Assembly (NCBI RefSeq): GCF_902167635.1
Contig: NZ_CABHMS010000001.1
Location: 806,001 to 870,000, forward strand
Origin: Chitinophaga vietnamensis
Lineage (GTDB): Bacteria; Bacteroidota; Bacteroidia; Chitinophagales; Chitinophagaceae
DNA length: 64,000 nt
Reading direction: 5' to 3'
Positions 1-8,571 of this stretch are shown here, in pieces. Every line of letters begins with the position of its first letter. The first letter of the stretch is position 1. The position numbers were made by a program, and so were the translations under genes. A model generated the notes under the pieces. That model searched no databases, was not told the origin of the DNA, and saw only the letters and a list, made by a program, of their open reading frames with translations.

Positions 1-2
1 AT

Positions 3-728
3 GGCGCCGCCGACAAGCCCGTATTGGTACTGGCCAATTCCATGGCCACAGATATGAGTATGTGGGATGGCCAGATACCTGCATTTACCAAATACTTCCG
101 TGTGTTGAGATTTGATACCCGCGGCAGCGGCCTTTCAGACGCGCCCGAAGGAGACTATTCCGTGGACCGGGCGTCAATGGATCTTGTTGATCTGCTGGAT
201 TCACTCCATATAGACCGGATACATTTTCCGGGCTTGTCGTTCGGTGGCTGGATCGGGCAATGGCTGGGCATTCATGCGCCATCGCGTGTTAATAAGTTGG
301 TATTGTCCAATACTTCTTCTTACATGGGGCCTGAAAAATATTTTAATGAACAGATACAAAAGCTGCGCAACGGCGGCAGCCTGGAGCCCTATGCCGCGAT
401 GTTTATTCACAACTGGTTCCCGGATAATTTTGATCCGGCCGAAGTGGCCAGATTCCGTGCGATGGTGCTCGTTACCCCGCCACGCGGCCTCGCTGGCACA
501 TTTGCGGCTGTTCGTGATGCAGATTTGCGCAAGACCATATCGCTCATTACCACGCCTACCCTTATCATCGGAGGAACAAATGACAGAGCCACCCCTCCCG
601 AACATAGCAAGCTGATTGCCCAAACCATCCCTCATTCAAAATTGGTGATGCTGCCGGTAGTTCACCTGTCGAATGTTGAGGATAAAGCGACCTTCGAAAA
701 AACAGTGCTGGATTTTCTGTTGAAATGA
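3..728 (+). CDS. alpha/beta hydrolase, 3-oxoadipate enol-lactonase-like (5' partial)
   Basis: The reading frame is open to the left edge of the window, so the true start lies upstream; the TTG at 24 is only an internal codon. Visible alpha/beta-hydrolase features are an RxxxFDTRGSGLSD strand-turn, a nucleophile elbow GLSFGG, an acid-bearing strand LIIGGTNDRATP and a histidine in HLSNVED near the C-terminus. The mixture resembles the PcaD/enol-lactonase branch (GLSxGG elbow followed by GQW), but the substrate cannot be read from sequence. The N-terminal oxyanion region NSMATDMSMW is also typical of that branch. A strong hairpin terminator follows at 741. Confidence 0.8.
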   Translation, partial: GAADKPVLVLANSMATDMSMWDGQIPAFTKYFRVLRFDTRGSGLSDAPEGDYSVDRASMDLVDLLDSLHIDRIHFPGLSFGGWIGQWLGIHAPSRVNKLVLSNTSSYMGPEKYFNEQIQKLRNGGSLEPYAAMFIHNWFPDNFDPAEVARFRAMVLVTPPRGLAGTFAAVRDADLRKTISLITTPTLIIGGTNDRATPPEHSKLIAQTIPHSKLVMLPVVHLSNVEDKATFEKTVLDFLLK

Positions 729-740
729 TACTGTTTCCAA

Positions 741-783
741 TATAAAAGCGCAATACATTTCATCCATGTATTGCGCTTTTATA
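741..783. terminator. bidirectional hairpin terminator
   Basis: A perfect 18-bp inverted repeat (741-758 with 766-783) surrounds a 7-nt loop. The right arm ends in a T-rich stretch and the left arm starts A-rich, so it can work in both directions. It closes the hydrolase gene. Confidence 0.8.
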
Positions 784-855
784 GCGTTACAGGCATCGTG
801 TCTTTTTGTTAATCCGATCAGAGATAATATCTTGCATAAGCAACACCTCCAGCGA

Positions 856-1308
856 ATGAAATATCTCTTTAGTTTTTTCTTCTTGCTCTGTACAATCACT
901 GCTTCAGGTCAGGCGTCCTTCCCTGTCGGTTTTAAATTAATAAAAGGAGATAATCCAATGGGAGAAGATGATAGATACAGCAATGGGAAAGAAGTTTTTC
1001 AAACGCATCTCTACTGGAGATCCTATGATCACTACATCTGGAATGATGAAAAATATAAACAGTATGTAGCAGATGGCATGGGATTTCCATTTCATCAAAC
1101 CAGGGATAGCCTTCTCTGGGGAACCGGGAAAACTGCCGATGGATTTTACTCTTATGCAGTGGTAGACTGGGGCGGTGAAGTATTTGAACTTTTTTCTAAA
1201 TACAATGATACCGACTTCTCTTACTATTCGAAATGGCTGATAACTTCAATAAGGGAATATCGTAAGAAAGGGAAGCGGTTCATATTCGCCAGGAGAATAA
1301 TCAAATAA
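856..1308 (+). CDS. hypothetical secreted protein, 150 aa
   Basis: I do not recognise the family. The ATG at 856 is chosen because it gives a clean signal peptide (MKYLFSFFFLLCTITASGQA, cleavage near Gln/Ala); a longer frame from 766 would begin inside the preceding terminator stem. The mature part of about 130 residues is rich in Tyr and Trp and mixes acidic and basic stretches, with no cysteine pair, so it is probably a small periplasmic or exported protein. The next gene converges on it with only 24 bp between, and no strong terminator separates the two. Confidence 0.6.
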   Translation: MKYLFSFFFLLCTITASGQASFPVGFKLIKGDNPMGEDDRYSNGKEVFQTHLYWRSYDHYIWNDEKYKQYVADGMGFPFHQTRDSLLWGTGKTADGFYSYAVVDWGGEVFELFSKYNDTDFSYYSKWLITSIREYRKKGKRFIFARRIIK

Positions 1309-1332
1309 AAAAAATCATTACAAACGTACAAA

Positions 1333-2322
1333 TCACCCAGGCCTGAAAATAAAATGAAGTGCCAGTGATAAGTAAGTCAGCAGCTGGACATTTTGTCCGG
1401 CTGTTTTATTTTGCGTGGGACGTATGTACTTGATAATAATATACTCAGTCAGAGGTTTCAACTGCTTTTCCTGCTGTATGGGATGATAACCATCAGCTGT
1501 GTAAAACTCTATCGCTCTGTCTACCCTGTCTACTTTTACATACCATACGCTTCCTATAGAATATCCGGTGATGGTATCGGGTCTCGTTATTTTTCTGAAA
1601 TGATTCAGTTTAAAGGTGTCCAACGCAATAACCGGAGCGTCGCCGGGTTTTTGATCACAGGAAACCTGTTCGTAATGATCATAAGCCCAATACATGCAAT
1701 CTCCTTTGCCTCGCGGATACTTACCAGGTGATAACCAGTATGCGCCTATCAATACGGTTAAAGGCGGAGATATGATCCAAAGCGCGATTTTCAATATAGA
1801 TGATGGCTTCTTCTTTTGGGGAGGGATGGGTTGTAAGAAGGTGACTGGATCATCCACCGGAGTATCTGCCTGCTCTTCCTCATCTTCCTTTTCCCTGATT
1901 TCCTCGACCTCCTGCATGTCGGAATTTTGGGAATTCCCGGTATCCTTCTGCACTGTTATCTCTCCCACATTATATTTTGTCCCCAGTTGATAGGGTCTCG
2001 GCTCAAAATCGATCAACCATGCCAGCAGTTCAACATTCTTCGTGTCAGTATTTGTAATCTGCTTTTTCAGGAAATTCACCAGGGGCTTAAACTTGTCGGT
2101 TTGTTTTTTAAATGCCTGAATATAGGCGCCCGGACTGTCCCGTTTTCCCAAAAACTCCCTGAGCAAATGCTCATCCTTTGACAGGTAACGTTCGGTGCAA
2201 ACGGCAATACATTCTTCCCTGATATTTGCTGCGGTGGGGTGTACCAGGCGATGCGAAAGCAAGTTTTCCGCCTTCTTTTTTTCGTAATCACGCAGGACTA
2301 GCGTCTGATAATCAATAAACAT
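1333..2322 (-). CDS. hypothetical single-pass membrane protein
   Basis: No family is recognised. From the ATG at 2322 (MFIDYQTLVLRDYEKKK) the protein has 329 residues; an in-frame ATG at 2373 would add 17. Order of parts: a charged helical N-terminal domain of about 120 residues, a very acidic linker rich in Glu and Asp, a proline/lysine stretch, one transmembrane helix (IALWIISPPLTVLIGAYWL), then a C-terminal domain of about 120 residues ending in a hydrophobic tail. The layout, with a cytoplasmic domain linked through a helix to an outer domain, resembles other Bacteroidota membrane proteins of unknown role. The start choice is uncertain because no ribosome-binding site decides it. Confidence 0.6.
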   Translation of the reverse strand: MFIDYQTLVLRDYEKKKAENLLSHRLVHPTAANIREECIAVCTERYLSKDEHLLREFLGKRDSPGAYIQAFKKQTDKFKPLVNFLKKQITNTDTKNVELLAWLIDFEPRPYQLGTKYNVGEITVQKDTGNSQNSDMQEVEEIREKEDEEEQADTPVDDPVTFLQPIPPQKKKPSSILKIALWIISPPLTVLIGAYWLSPGKYPRGKGDCMYWAYDHYEQVSCDQKPGDAPVIALDTFKLNHFRKITRPDTITGYSIGSVWYVKVDRVDRAIEFYTADGYHPIQQEKQLKPLTEYIIIKYIRPTQNKTAGQNVQLLTYLSLALHFIFRPG

Positions 2323-2413
2323 TTTAAAAGTATAAGGTTTAAAGCAACTGAATTTTTGGAATCGGTCGGGCATTTCAGGAATTCGCAGGGAATTATCGGA
2401 ATTCCCGGAATCG

Positions 2414-2448
2414 TTTGCTAATCACCGGTTTACGCCTGCATATCTTTG
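2414..2448 (+). promoter_or_regulatory. putative Bacteroidota promoter
   Basis: TATCTTTG at 2441-2448 fits the -7 consensus TAnnTTTG, with TTTG at 2414-2417. The 23-bp spacing is slightly longer than usual. It would produce a transcript with a leader of about 220 nt ahead of the small ORF at 2673. No longer gene lies in 2374-2672. Confidence 0.4.
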
Positions 2449-2595
2449 CCTTGAAATCAATTGACCCTGCATTAGCTAGCGGGTTTACTGTACAGAAGTG
2501 ATTTCACCCTGAGTAACGAAAGCGGAGGCTGGTAGTCAGCCTGGGAAGTGTTTACCAGCTTCTGCAATCAATACTCAACCTCCTTCCCAAAAAAT

Positions 2596-2613
2596 GTAAG
2601 AAGCGCTTCTTAC
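2596..2613. repeat. perfect 18-bp palindrome
   Basis: GTAAGAAGCGCTTCTTAC is a perfect palindrome with no loop, inside the leader of the small peptide gene. With no T tract it is unlikely to be a terminator. It could be a dimeric regulator site or an RNA hairpin. Confidence 0.5.
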
Positions 2614-2672
2614 TCCTCTTGCGGCGCAGCATTGGCTGGCCGTCCTAACTCATCACTTCTAAAAAAAACAAA

Positions 2673-2837
2673 ATGCTTACATTCTTTATAGCAATGTTCT
2701 GGGCATTGGTATGTCCGGACCATAATAAAACATCTAACAGTCATCAAGGTTCACAGATAACCACTATGGATACAGGCGGTGAAACAGGACATGTGCCTCC
2801 ATACCCTCCGCCTCCTCCGCCTCCCCCGGTTCATTAG
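2673..2837 (+). CDS. 54-aa peptide with polyproline tail
   Basis: This short ORF has a hydrophobic N-terminus (MLTFFIAMFWALVC), a polar middle (DTGGETGH) and a C-terminal tail of eight consecutive prolines before VH. I infer that it is expressed because it sits between a promoter-like element and its own strong terminator at 2847, and because the next promoter starts just after that terminator. It lies directly upstream of a TPR histidine kinase and response regulator, so it could be a secreted peptide or a small lipoprotein-like signal. The lipobox is poor (Leu-Val-Cys), and there is no positive N-region. Function unknown. Confidence 0.55.
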   Translation: MLTFFIAMFWALVCPDHNKTSNSHQGSQITTMDTGGETGHVPPYPPPPPPPPVH

Positions 2838-2846
2838 GTAAATTTC

Positions 2847-2882
2847 AAGGTAAGGCAAGGATTTCCTTGCCTTACCTTTTTA
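2847..2882 (+). terminator. intrinsic terminator of the small peptide gene
   Basis: A perfect 14-bp stem (2847-2860 with 2865-2878), a 4-nt loop and a TTTT tail begin 10 nt after the TAG of the 54-aa ORF. Confidence 0.85.
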
Positions 2883-2916
2883 TTAGCCGTGCAGCATGAC
2901 GTTGTGATAAAAAAAT

Positions 2917-2924
2917 TATATTTG
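2917..2924 (+). promoter_or_regulatory. -7 element TAnnTTTG of the kinase gene
   Basis: TATATTTG matches the Bacteroidota -7 consensus. A start site about 7 nt later would exclude the GTG at 2889 as the kinase start and favour the TTG at 2988. No clear -33 TTTG is visible. Confidence 0.5.
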
Positions 2925-2987
2925 TTCAGGTTCGCGTTTTTACCTCATAATAGTCCATATATCTTCTTTACCCTGCAAATTATCAAC

Positions 2988-4631
2988 TTGAGAACGTTAC
3001 TATTCTTACTCGCATTAGCTGCCTGTCTTCTGGCCTGTAACAAGAAACATGTTGTTGTTCCTTTTCCCCAAGACCCCGATTTTGCGAAAGGGGACGCTTT
3101 TTTATACACACATAAGGACTCTGCATTCTATTATTTTTATAAAGTGGTATCGGATTCCCGCGATAGCCTGCAAATTGCCATGGCTTATAATCGTATGGCA
3201 GTTATTCAGTCCGACGAGGGCGACTACTTCGGCAGCCAGGAAAGTTTGTTAATGTCCCTGCGGCACTTAGATGAAAAGAACCCAAGGGATTCCGCCTGCC
3301 TCGCATCTGATTATAACGAGTTGGGAACGACCAGTCTGAACTTGAAAAATTATGATGCAGCCATTCATTACGACGATCTGGCTTTGAACTTTACTTCAAA
3401 TGATGGTTTTAAACTGATCTTTCTAAACAATAAGGCAGTTGCTTATCAGAAGAAGCGCGACTTCGCCAGTGCCATCGCTATTTATGACGATATTATCAAT
3501 AAGCATAAAGGAGATAAACTTGCATATGCCAGGGCGCTGTCCAACTGGGCGCGAACAAAATGGTTGCAGGATTCCAGTTACAAGGCCGCGCCGGAATTAT
3601 GGACGGCACTGCAAATCAGGATAAATGAAAAAGATCTTTGGGGGCAAAATGCCAGTTATTCCCATCTGTCCGATTATTACTCCCGCACCCGCCCGGACTC
3701 GGCATTGACATATGCCGATAAGATGTATGCTATCGCCCGGCAACTTAATAGCCCTGATGATGAGCTGGAAGCACTGCAAAAATTGTTGCTGCTCGCTTTG
3801 CCCCAGGACATGCGGCAATATTTTGAGCGCTATCAATTTTTAAATGACAGCTTGCAAACTGCCCGTAATAATGCTAAAAATCAGTTCGCGCTGATCCGGT
3901 ATGATGCCCAGAAAAATAGAATGGAAAACCTGCAGTTGCAAAAAGAGAATGCTTACAGGAAACTGCAAATCATCCAACAACGAATGATGATCTATGGCGG
4001 CATATTGCTAGTGGTTTTGGGTGTTTTCATTGCGGCGATCTGGTATCGGAAACGTAAGCAAAGCATTATTCGTGAACAAGCATTGAAAGACTCTAAAAAA
4101 GTACATGATGTAGTGGCCAACGGTTTATATTACATCATCACAGCAATAGAGCACAACGGTATCATGAACGAAGAAACCCTGTTGGATAAACTTGAAGACC
4201 TATACGAAAAGTCCCGTAATATTTCATATGAGCAATCAGAAAACAATAACGAAGCATACCATGATGAAATTGCCAAACTACTGGGTGTCTTTAAAACAGA
4301 GACAACAGCCGTATTGACGGTTGGTAATAATGAAGCATTATGGGAAAACACAAGTAAGGCTGCCCAAACAGAAGTGAAATACATCTTACAGGAATTAATG
4401 GTGAATATGAAAAAACATAGTGCTGCCAATAAGGTATTTATCAAGTTTGAAAAAAATATTCATGAGATCAAAATATGCTACACCGACGACGGCATTGGAT
4501 TTTCGCCCGAATTTAGACCAGGGAACGGATTGAAGAATACGGTTTCCCGTATTTCCGGCATTGGCGGCAATGTTAAATTTGTTACAGACGTAGTAAAAGG
4601 AGCTAAAATTCTGATTTCTTTTCCAATATGA
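2988..4631 (+). CDS. TPR sensor histidine kinase (lipoprotein-type N-terminus)
   Basis: With a TTG start at 2988 the product has 547 residues and opens with a lipoprotein signal (LLFLLALAACLLAC, lipobox LLAC). A GTG at 2889 would add 33 residues but lies before the TATATTTG promoter element. Parts in order: TPR-like helical repeats to about residue 310; a coiled coil; one transmembrane helix near 333-355; a HisKA_3-like dimerisation segment with the probable phospho-acceptor His373 (KVHDVVANGL); and an HATPase domain with N box (LQELMVNMKKHS) and G1 box (DDGIGF). It overlaps the response regulator by 4 nt, so the two should be translated together. The periplasmic TPR part is the likely sensor; the ligand is unknown. 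Confidence 0.85.
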   Translation: MRTLLFLLALAACLLACNKKHVVVPFPQDPDFAKGDAFLYTHKDSAFYYFYKVVSDSRDSLQIAMAYNRMAVIQSDEGDYFGSQESLLMSLRHLDEKNPRDSACLASDYNELGTTSLNLKNYDAAIHYDDLALNFTSNDGFKLIFLNNKAVAYQKKRDFASAIAIYDDIINKHKGDKLAYARALSNWARTKWLQDSSYKAAPELWTALQIRINEKDLWGQNASYSHLSDYYSRTRPDSALTYADKMYAIARQLNSPDDELEALQKLLLLALPQDMRQYFERYQFLNDSLQTARNNAKNQFALIRYDAQKNRMENLQLQKENAYRKLQIIQQRMMIYGGILLVVLGVFIAAIWYRKRKQSIIREQALKDSKKVHDVVANGLYYIITAIEHNGIMNEETLLDKLEDLYEKSRNISYEQSENNNEAYHDEIAKLLGVFKTETTAVLTVGNNEALWENTSKAAQTEVKYILQELMVNMKKHSAANKVFIKFEKNIHEIKICYTDDGIGFSPEFRPGNGLKNTVSRISGIGGNVKFVTDVVKGAKILISFPI

Positions 4632-5281
4632 TAAGTAAAGTATTAGTTGCCGAAGACCATGAAATTGTAAATGTCTCTTTACAACGAACCCTGGAAGGAC
4701 TGGGGATTGTTGAAATAGATCATGCTTATTATTGTGACGACGCACTGAAAAAAGTGCAGGTGGCATTACAGCGTGGCCGGTCTTATGATCTGCTGATAAC
4801 TGATCTCTGTTTTGATGATGATGGTTCCGCACAACAGATTACCGATGGTTCGTCTCTGATAGCAGCAGTGAGGAAAGTGCAGCCGGACTTAAAGATCATT
4901 GTGTTCTCTGTAAAGTGTGATGCATCAGTTATTGAAAAGCATCATGTTGATGGTTATGTGCTTAAAGCCAGAAATGACGCCAAAGATCTTTTGAAAGCAA
5001 TAGAGGCGGTGTCTAAAAACCAGTCTTATTTTCCACGATCGCTCCGGCAAATGATCAGGCAGAAAAACGCCTATGATTTTACGCCATGCGATCTTGCCAT
5101 CATAACGCTTCTCGCAGAGGGCGTTGCTCAAAAAGATATCCCTGCGCACTTACAGAAAGATAATATCCGTCCTTCCAGCTTAAGCAGTGTGGAAAAGCGG
5201 CTGAATAAAATGAGAGAAGAATTGAATTGTTCCAAGAACGAACAATTGATTATTGCCTGTAAAGAGATCGGCATCTTGTAA
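4628..5281 (+). CDS. response regulator, NarL/LuxR-like
   Basis: The N-terminal receiver has the acidic pair in VAEDHE, the phospho-acceptor Asp59 (LLITDLC) and a Lys near 113 (YVLKA). The C-terminal part (about 150-217) holds a helix-turn-helix of the LuxR type (LLAEGVAQKDIPAHL, then SSVEKRLNKMREEL). It partners the kinase just upstream (ATGA overlap). The linker region after Asp59 is longer than usual (FDDDGSAQQITDGSSL). Target genes are unknown; the 54-aa peptide gene and the DUF4236 gene flank the pair. Confidence 0.88.
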   Translation: MISKVLVAEDHEIVNVSLQRTLEGLGIVEIDHAYYCDDALKKVQVALQRGRSYDLLITDLCFDDDGSAQQITDGSSLIAAVRKVQPDLKIIVFSVKCDASVIEKHHVDGYVLKARNDAKDLLKAIEAVSKNQSYFPRSLRQMIRQKNAYDFTPCDLAIITLLAEGVAQKDIPAHLQKDNIRPSSLSSVEKRLNKMREELNCSKNEQLIIACKEIGIL

Positions 5282-5307
5282 TACGGTTAATAACGCTTTG
5301 AATGATT

Positions 5308-5337
5308 TGCCATTGCATCAGCAATGGCATTTTTATT
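5308..5337 (+). terminator. intrinsic terminator after the response regulator
   Basis: A 9-bp stem TGCCATTGC/GCAATGGCA (5308-5316, 5321-5329) with a 4-nt loop is followed by TTTTTATTT. Confidence 0.8.
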
Positions 5338-5395
5338 TCTGTTATAAAAAAATACTGACTACGGTTTCCCGTAAGGACCGACATTTTTCATCCGC

Positions 5396-5403
5396 TAATT
5401 TTG
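5396..5403 (+). promoter_or_regulatory. -7 promoter element
   Basis: TAATTTTG fits TAnnTTTG. It overlaps the TTG at 5401, which argues that this TTG is not the start of the next gene and that the ATG at 5485 is. Confidence 0.5.
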
Positions 5404-5484
5404 AACCGTAGTATTACTCTTTCCTTTCGCCATTTTACTGAATCCATTTTGTTATTCCCAAAATATAAAATTAAAACTGTTTTT

Positions 5485-6846
5485 ATGGGTTGGTTGTATC
5501 GCAAATCTGTTAGTGCCGGGCCATTCAGAATAAATTTTTCAAAAAAGGGCACTAGTTATTCAATGGGAGTGAAAGGCGCACGAATCAATACGGGCCCCCG
5601 GGGAACTTACGTCAGCCTGAATGCACATGGCATCAGCTACCGGCAGAAGATTCCTGCTGCTGGATCACGGTCTCCCATATACGAAATTCCGCCTGATAAC
5701 ATACATAACAATATCACGTCTGCGGCTGTGGAAGAGCTGACAGATACGGATTCCCAGGCGTTTATTGCAGAAATTAATCAGAAGTGCGCTCAAATCTCTT
5801 ATGTGAAAGGAGTGACATGGCCACTATTGCTGATGCTGGCATGGGCATTATTTATCTCTTTTGGTCAGCGGGAAAGAATAGTACAAGCCGCCACAGATAC
5901 CACTTTTCTGAAGATCACTGCATTAAATGATATAAATGTCAGGAAGGAACCTAATGTGAAATCAAAGGTGCTGCAAATGGCGGGCTATGATGAAACCTAT
6001 CCATTGCTGGATGCCTCCAACCCGCAATGGTTTAAAATAAGATTATCTGACACCGTAGGCTATATCAAACGCGAACTGGCAGAGGCGGTGCATCTGCATA
6101 CTGATGAGGTAAAAGAACAAGAGTTGTACCTGGTGAACGAATACCTGGGATATGAAATAGTGCTGTATTTTCTTTGCGTGATACCGCTTGTTTATTGGCT
6201 AAAAAAGCTGGATAGGAAAAGATTTGCAATGGAACTCCACTACGATATGGACGATAAATACAAACATGTATATGAGCATTTCAATGCACATTTCGTTGCC
6301 TTTACCCGATGTTCAAGAATCTGGCAATACCTGAATGCGCAAAGTACAACGGACTTCAAGCGAAATGCAGGAGCCAGTAAGGTGATAAAAAGGGTGAGAG
6401 TAAAAGGTTTATCCGGGAACAAAATGCCGCTGCCTCATTTCGTTACTAATGTAACCATCCCATGGATATCGCTTCATAACATGGAATTATATTTTTTACC
6501 TGAACGCTTACTGATAAAACGTGGAAATACTTTTGCAGCTGTGTTCTATAAAAACTTGCAGATAACAGGTACTGCCAGCGCCTTTGTGGAATCAGAAATG
6601 CTGCCACCGGATGCCCGGGTGCTTGAGTACACCTGGCAATATGTAAATAAAAACGGCGGCCCGGACAGGCGTTTCCACGACAATCGCAGATTCCCTATAT
6701 GCGCTTACTCAGAATATACATTTAGATCAGGTACCGGAATTTTTGAGGTCATTGCTACATCGAGACCGTCGGCCATGGATAATTTTGCCAGTTTTATCAG
6801 AAGGATAGGAGAGCTGCAAACCTGGATGGAAGGGAGTTATCAGTGA
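5485..6846 (+). CDS. DUF4236 / SH3-like membrane protein
   Basis: The protein has 453 residues from the ATG at 5485. The N-terminus (MGWLYRKSVSAGPFRINFSK followed by Gly-rich repeats) is the DUF4236 pattern. A transmembrane helix lies near 109-126, an SH3b-like domain near 142-200 (INVRKEP, WFKIRLSDTVGYIK), and a second helix near 222-240. The C-terminal 200 residues have no family I recognise. DUF4236 has no known function; the SH3b module is often a peptide or wall-binding fold. It is transcribed alone from the element at 5396. Confidence 0.75.
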   Translation: MGWLYRKSVSAGPFRINFSKKGTSYSMGVKGARINTGPRGTYVSLNAHGISYRQKIPAAGSRSPIYEIPPDNIHNNITSAAVEELTDTDSQAFIAEINQKCAQISYVKGVTWPLLLMLAWALFISFGQRERIVQAATDTTFLKITALNDINVRKEPNVKSKVLQMAGYDETYPLLDASNPQWFKIRLSDTVGYIKRELAEAVHLHTDEVKEQELYLVNEYLGYEIVLYFLCVIPLVYWLKKLDRKRFAMELHYDMDDKYKHVYEHFNAHFVAFTRCSRIWQYLNAQSTTDFKRNAGASKVIKRVRVKGLSGNKMPLPHFVTNVTIPWISLHNMELYFLPERLLIKRGNTFAAVFYKNLQITGTASAFVESEMLPPDARVLEYTWQYVNKNGGPDRRFHDNRRFPICAYSEYTFRSGTGIFEVIATSRPSAMDNFASFIRRIGELQTWMEGSYQ

Positions 6847-6932
6847 GTCGCCACAAGTTGCCGGGCAAGTACTGCTGCCATTTCTTTAGAACTGAAAGGA
6901 TTTTGCCCGGTAATCAGGTTGCGCTGGCCTCA
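6840..6932 (-). pseudogene. remnant of a DJ-1/PfpI-type amidotransferase domain gene
   Basis: Read on the minus strand, this stretch encodes NLITGQNPFSSKEMAAVLAR and a short tail before a stop. That is the typical C-terminus of type-1 glutamine-amidotransferase-like (DJ-1/PfpI) proteins. An in-frame stop lies just before it (6930-6932), and nothing upstream continues the fold. About 30 residues of a family normally about 180-230 long remain. The remnant overlaps the stop codon of the DUF4236 gene. Confidence 0.6.
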
Positions 6933-7009
6933 GCGCTTATCGTCGGGAGTCATTTTCAATTATCAGGTATGGGTATTATATTTAACCCCCAAAGGTATTA
7001 AGCGCGATT

Positions 7010-8404
7010 ATGAAAAAACTCCTTCTTTACGGCATTGTGTTGCTGTTGCCTGCCGTACTTCATGCCGCCATCAGGCTGCCTGCACTCGTTGGCAGTAACA
7101 TGGTGCTACAGCAAAACGATAGCATAACCATCTGGGGATGGGCAAGCCCCTCAGAAAAGATTACAGTATTTACCGGCTGGGATAATAAAACAGCGACTGT
7201 CACCACCAGCGGAGATGCGAAGTGGGCTTTGAAAGTACATACACCGGCAGCAGGAGGACCTTATGAAATAAGACTGAAAGGATCCAATGAGATTGTACTG
7301 AAAAATATCCTGATCGGCGAAGTATGGTTATGTTCAGGGCAATCCAACATGGAATACAGTTACTATAACGGTATCCGGCAGATAGCCGCCGAGTTGCCTG
7401 TTTGCAGTAACAATAACATCAGGTTCTTTAACATACCCAAAACTACTGCGCCATATCCCCAGGACGATTGTCCGGGAAGCTGGGAAGTATGCGACAGCAA
7501 TAGCCTGAAGCCTTTCAGTGCAGTGGGATACTTTTTTGGGGCGCGACTTCAGCAATCGTTGGGAGTACCTGTTGGGCTGATCAATGCCAGCTGGGGAGGA
7601 ACACCAGCAGAAGTATGGGCGCCGGAGCATCTTGTAGCTGATCAACAGCAACTTTCTGCAGCTGCTGCCAAGCTGGCCCCGGCCGCATGGTGGCCACATA
7701 AACCAGGTTATGCTTACAATGCAATGATAGCTCCTCTTACCAATTTTAACATAAAGGGAGTTATCTGGTACCAGGGAGAAGCCAATGTGAACACCGCCGA
7801 TACTTACATGCCATTGTTCACCGGCATGATACAGGCATGGCGTGAGGCGTGGCATAAGCCGCTGCCCTTTTACTATGTTCAGATAGCACCATTTACCTAC
7901 GAAAAGGAGTATCAGGCTGCACTCCTTCGGGAGGCACAGGCGCGCAGCAGCGCCCTGCCCGGAACCGGTATGGTGGTAGTATCTGACGTTACAGAAAATG
8001 TGAAAGATATTCACCCACAGGATAAGAGATCAGTTGGTAACAGGCTGGCCGCCTGGGCCCTGGGGGAGAACTATGGCAAAACCGGGTTTACCTGGAAAAG
8101 CCCGGTATTCAAAGAAATGAGCATCCGCAAAAACGAGGCAGTACTTCGTTTTGCCAATGTTCCCACTTCTCTCCGGATCAATGGCAAAGCACCGGTGGCC
8201 CTGTACATAGCAGGAGCAGACCATATTTTCTATGAAGCATCCGCAAAGGTGGAGAAAGATGCACTGATCGTTTGGAGTAAAAAAGTAGAGAAGCCGGAAT
8301 CGGTGAGATACAGTTTCTCCAATGCTGCTATCGGTAATGTTTTTTCTTCTGAAGGTTTACCTGTTGGCCCTTTCCGTACTGATAGCTGGCCAGTTGCGCA
8401 GTAA
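7010..8404 (+). CDS. sialate O-acetylesterase
   Basis: This 464-residue secreted SGNH-type esterase removes O-acetyl groups from sialic acids or plant glycans. A signal peptide (MKKLLLYGIVLLLPAVLHA) is followed by a jelly-roll segment with the family opening LVGSNMVLQQN. The nucleophile block is WLCSGQSNM with Ser112. Further blocks are NASWGGTPAE, IWYQGEANV and the Asp-His pair of VKDIHPQDK. Length is as usual for the family. It has its own terminator at 8452, and the DJ-1 remnant lies in front. Confidence 0.9.
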   Translation: MKKLLLYGIVLLLPAVLHAAIRLPALVGSNMVLQQNDSITIWGWASPSEKITVFTGWDNKTATVTTSGDAKWALKVHTPAAGGPYEIRLKGSNEIVLKNILIGEVWLCSGQSNMEYSYYNGIRQIAAELPVCSNNNIRFFNIPKTTAPYPQDDCPGSWEVCDSNSLKPFSAVGYFFGARLQQSLGVPVGLINASWGGTPAEVWAPEHLVADQQQLSAAAAKLAPAAWWPHKPGYAYNAMIAPLTNFNIKGVIWYQGEANVNTADTYMPLFTGMIQAWREAWHKPLPFYYVQIAPFTYEKEYQAALLREAQARSSALPGTGMVVVSDVTENVKDIHPQDKRSVGNRLAAWALGENYGKTGFTWKSPVFKEMSIRKNEAVLRFANVPTSLRINGKAPVALYIAGADHIFYEASAKVEKDALIVWSKKVEKPESVRYSFSNAAIGNVFSSEGLPVGPFRTDSWPVAQ

Positions 8405-8451
8405 ATGAAAACAGGAGGAGAAAAGTTGAAAGCCTGTTTTTCAAAGTCGGG

Positions 8452-8477
8452 GCTGGATGGCTTCATCCAGCTTTTTT
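8452..8477 (+). terminator. intrinsic terminator
   Basis: An 8-bp stem GCTGGATG/CATCCAGC with loop GCTT is followed by six T. It follows the esterase gene. Confidence 0.85.
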
Positions 8478-8535
8478 ATGTCTTAATAAGTATAACCTGT
8501 TTTTTGAGCTAGACTAAACGCTCGACTTAAAATAT

Positions 8536-8560
8536 AAAACCCGCGACTAGCGCGGGTTTT
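8536..8560 (-). terminator. terminator of tRNA-Asp, copy 1
   Basis: AAAACCCGCG/CGCGGGTTTT is a 10-bp perfect stem with a 5-nt loop, 11 nt past the 3' end of the tRNA on the minus strand. The same hairpin follows the second tRNA-Asp at 41760. Confidence 0.8.
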
Positions 8561-8571
8561 ATCGTTTTCTG

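Noticed and set aside
24-728. TTG at 24 as the true start of the first hydrolase
   Set aside because: The frame continues upstream with hydrolase-like residues (ADKPVLVLANSM), so the gene begins before the window.
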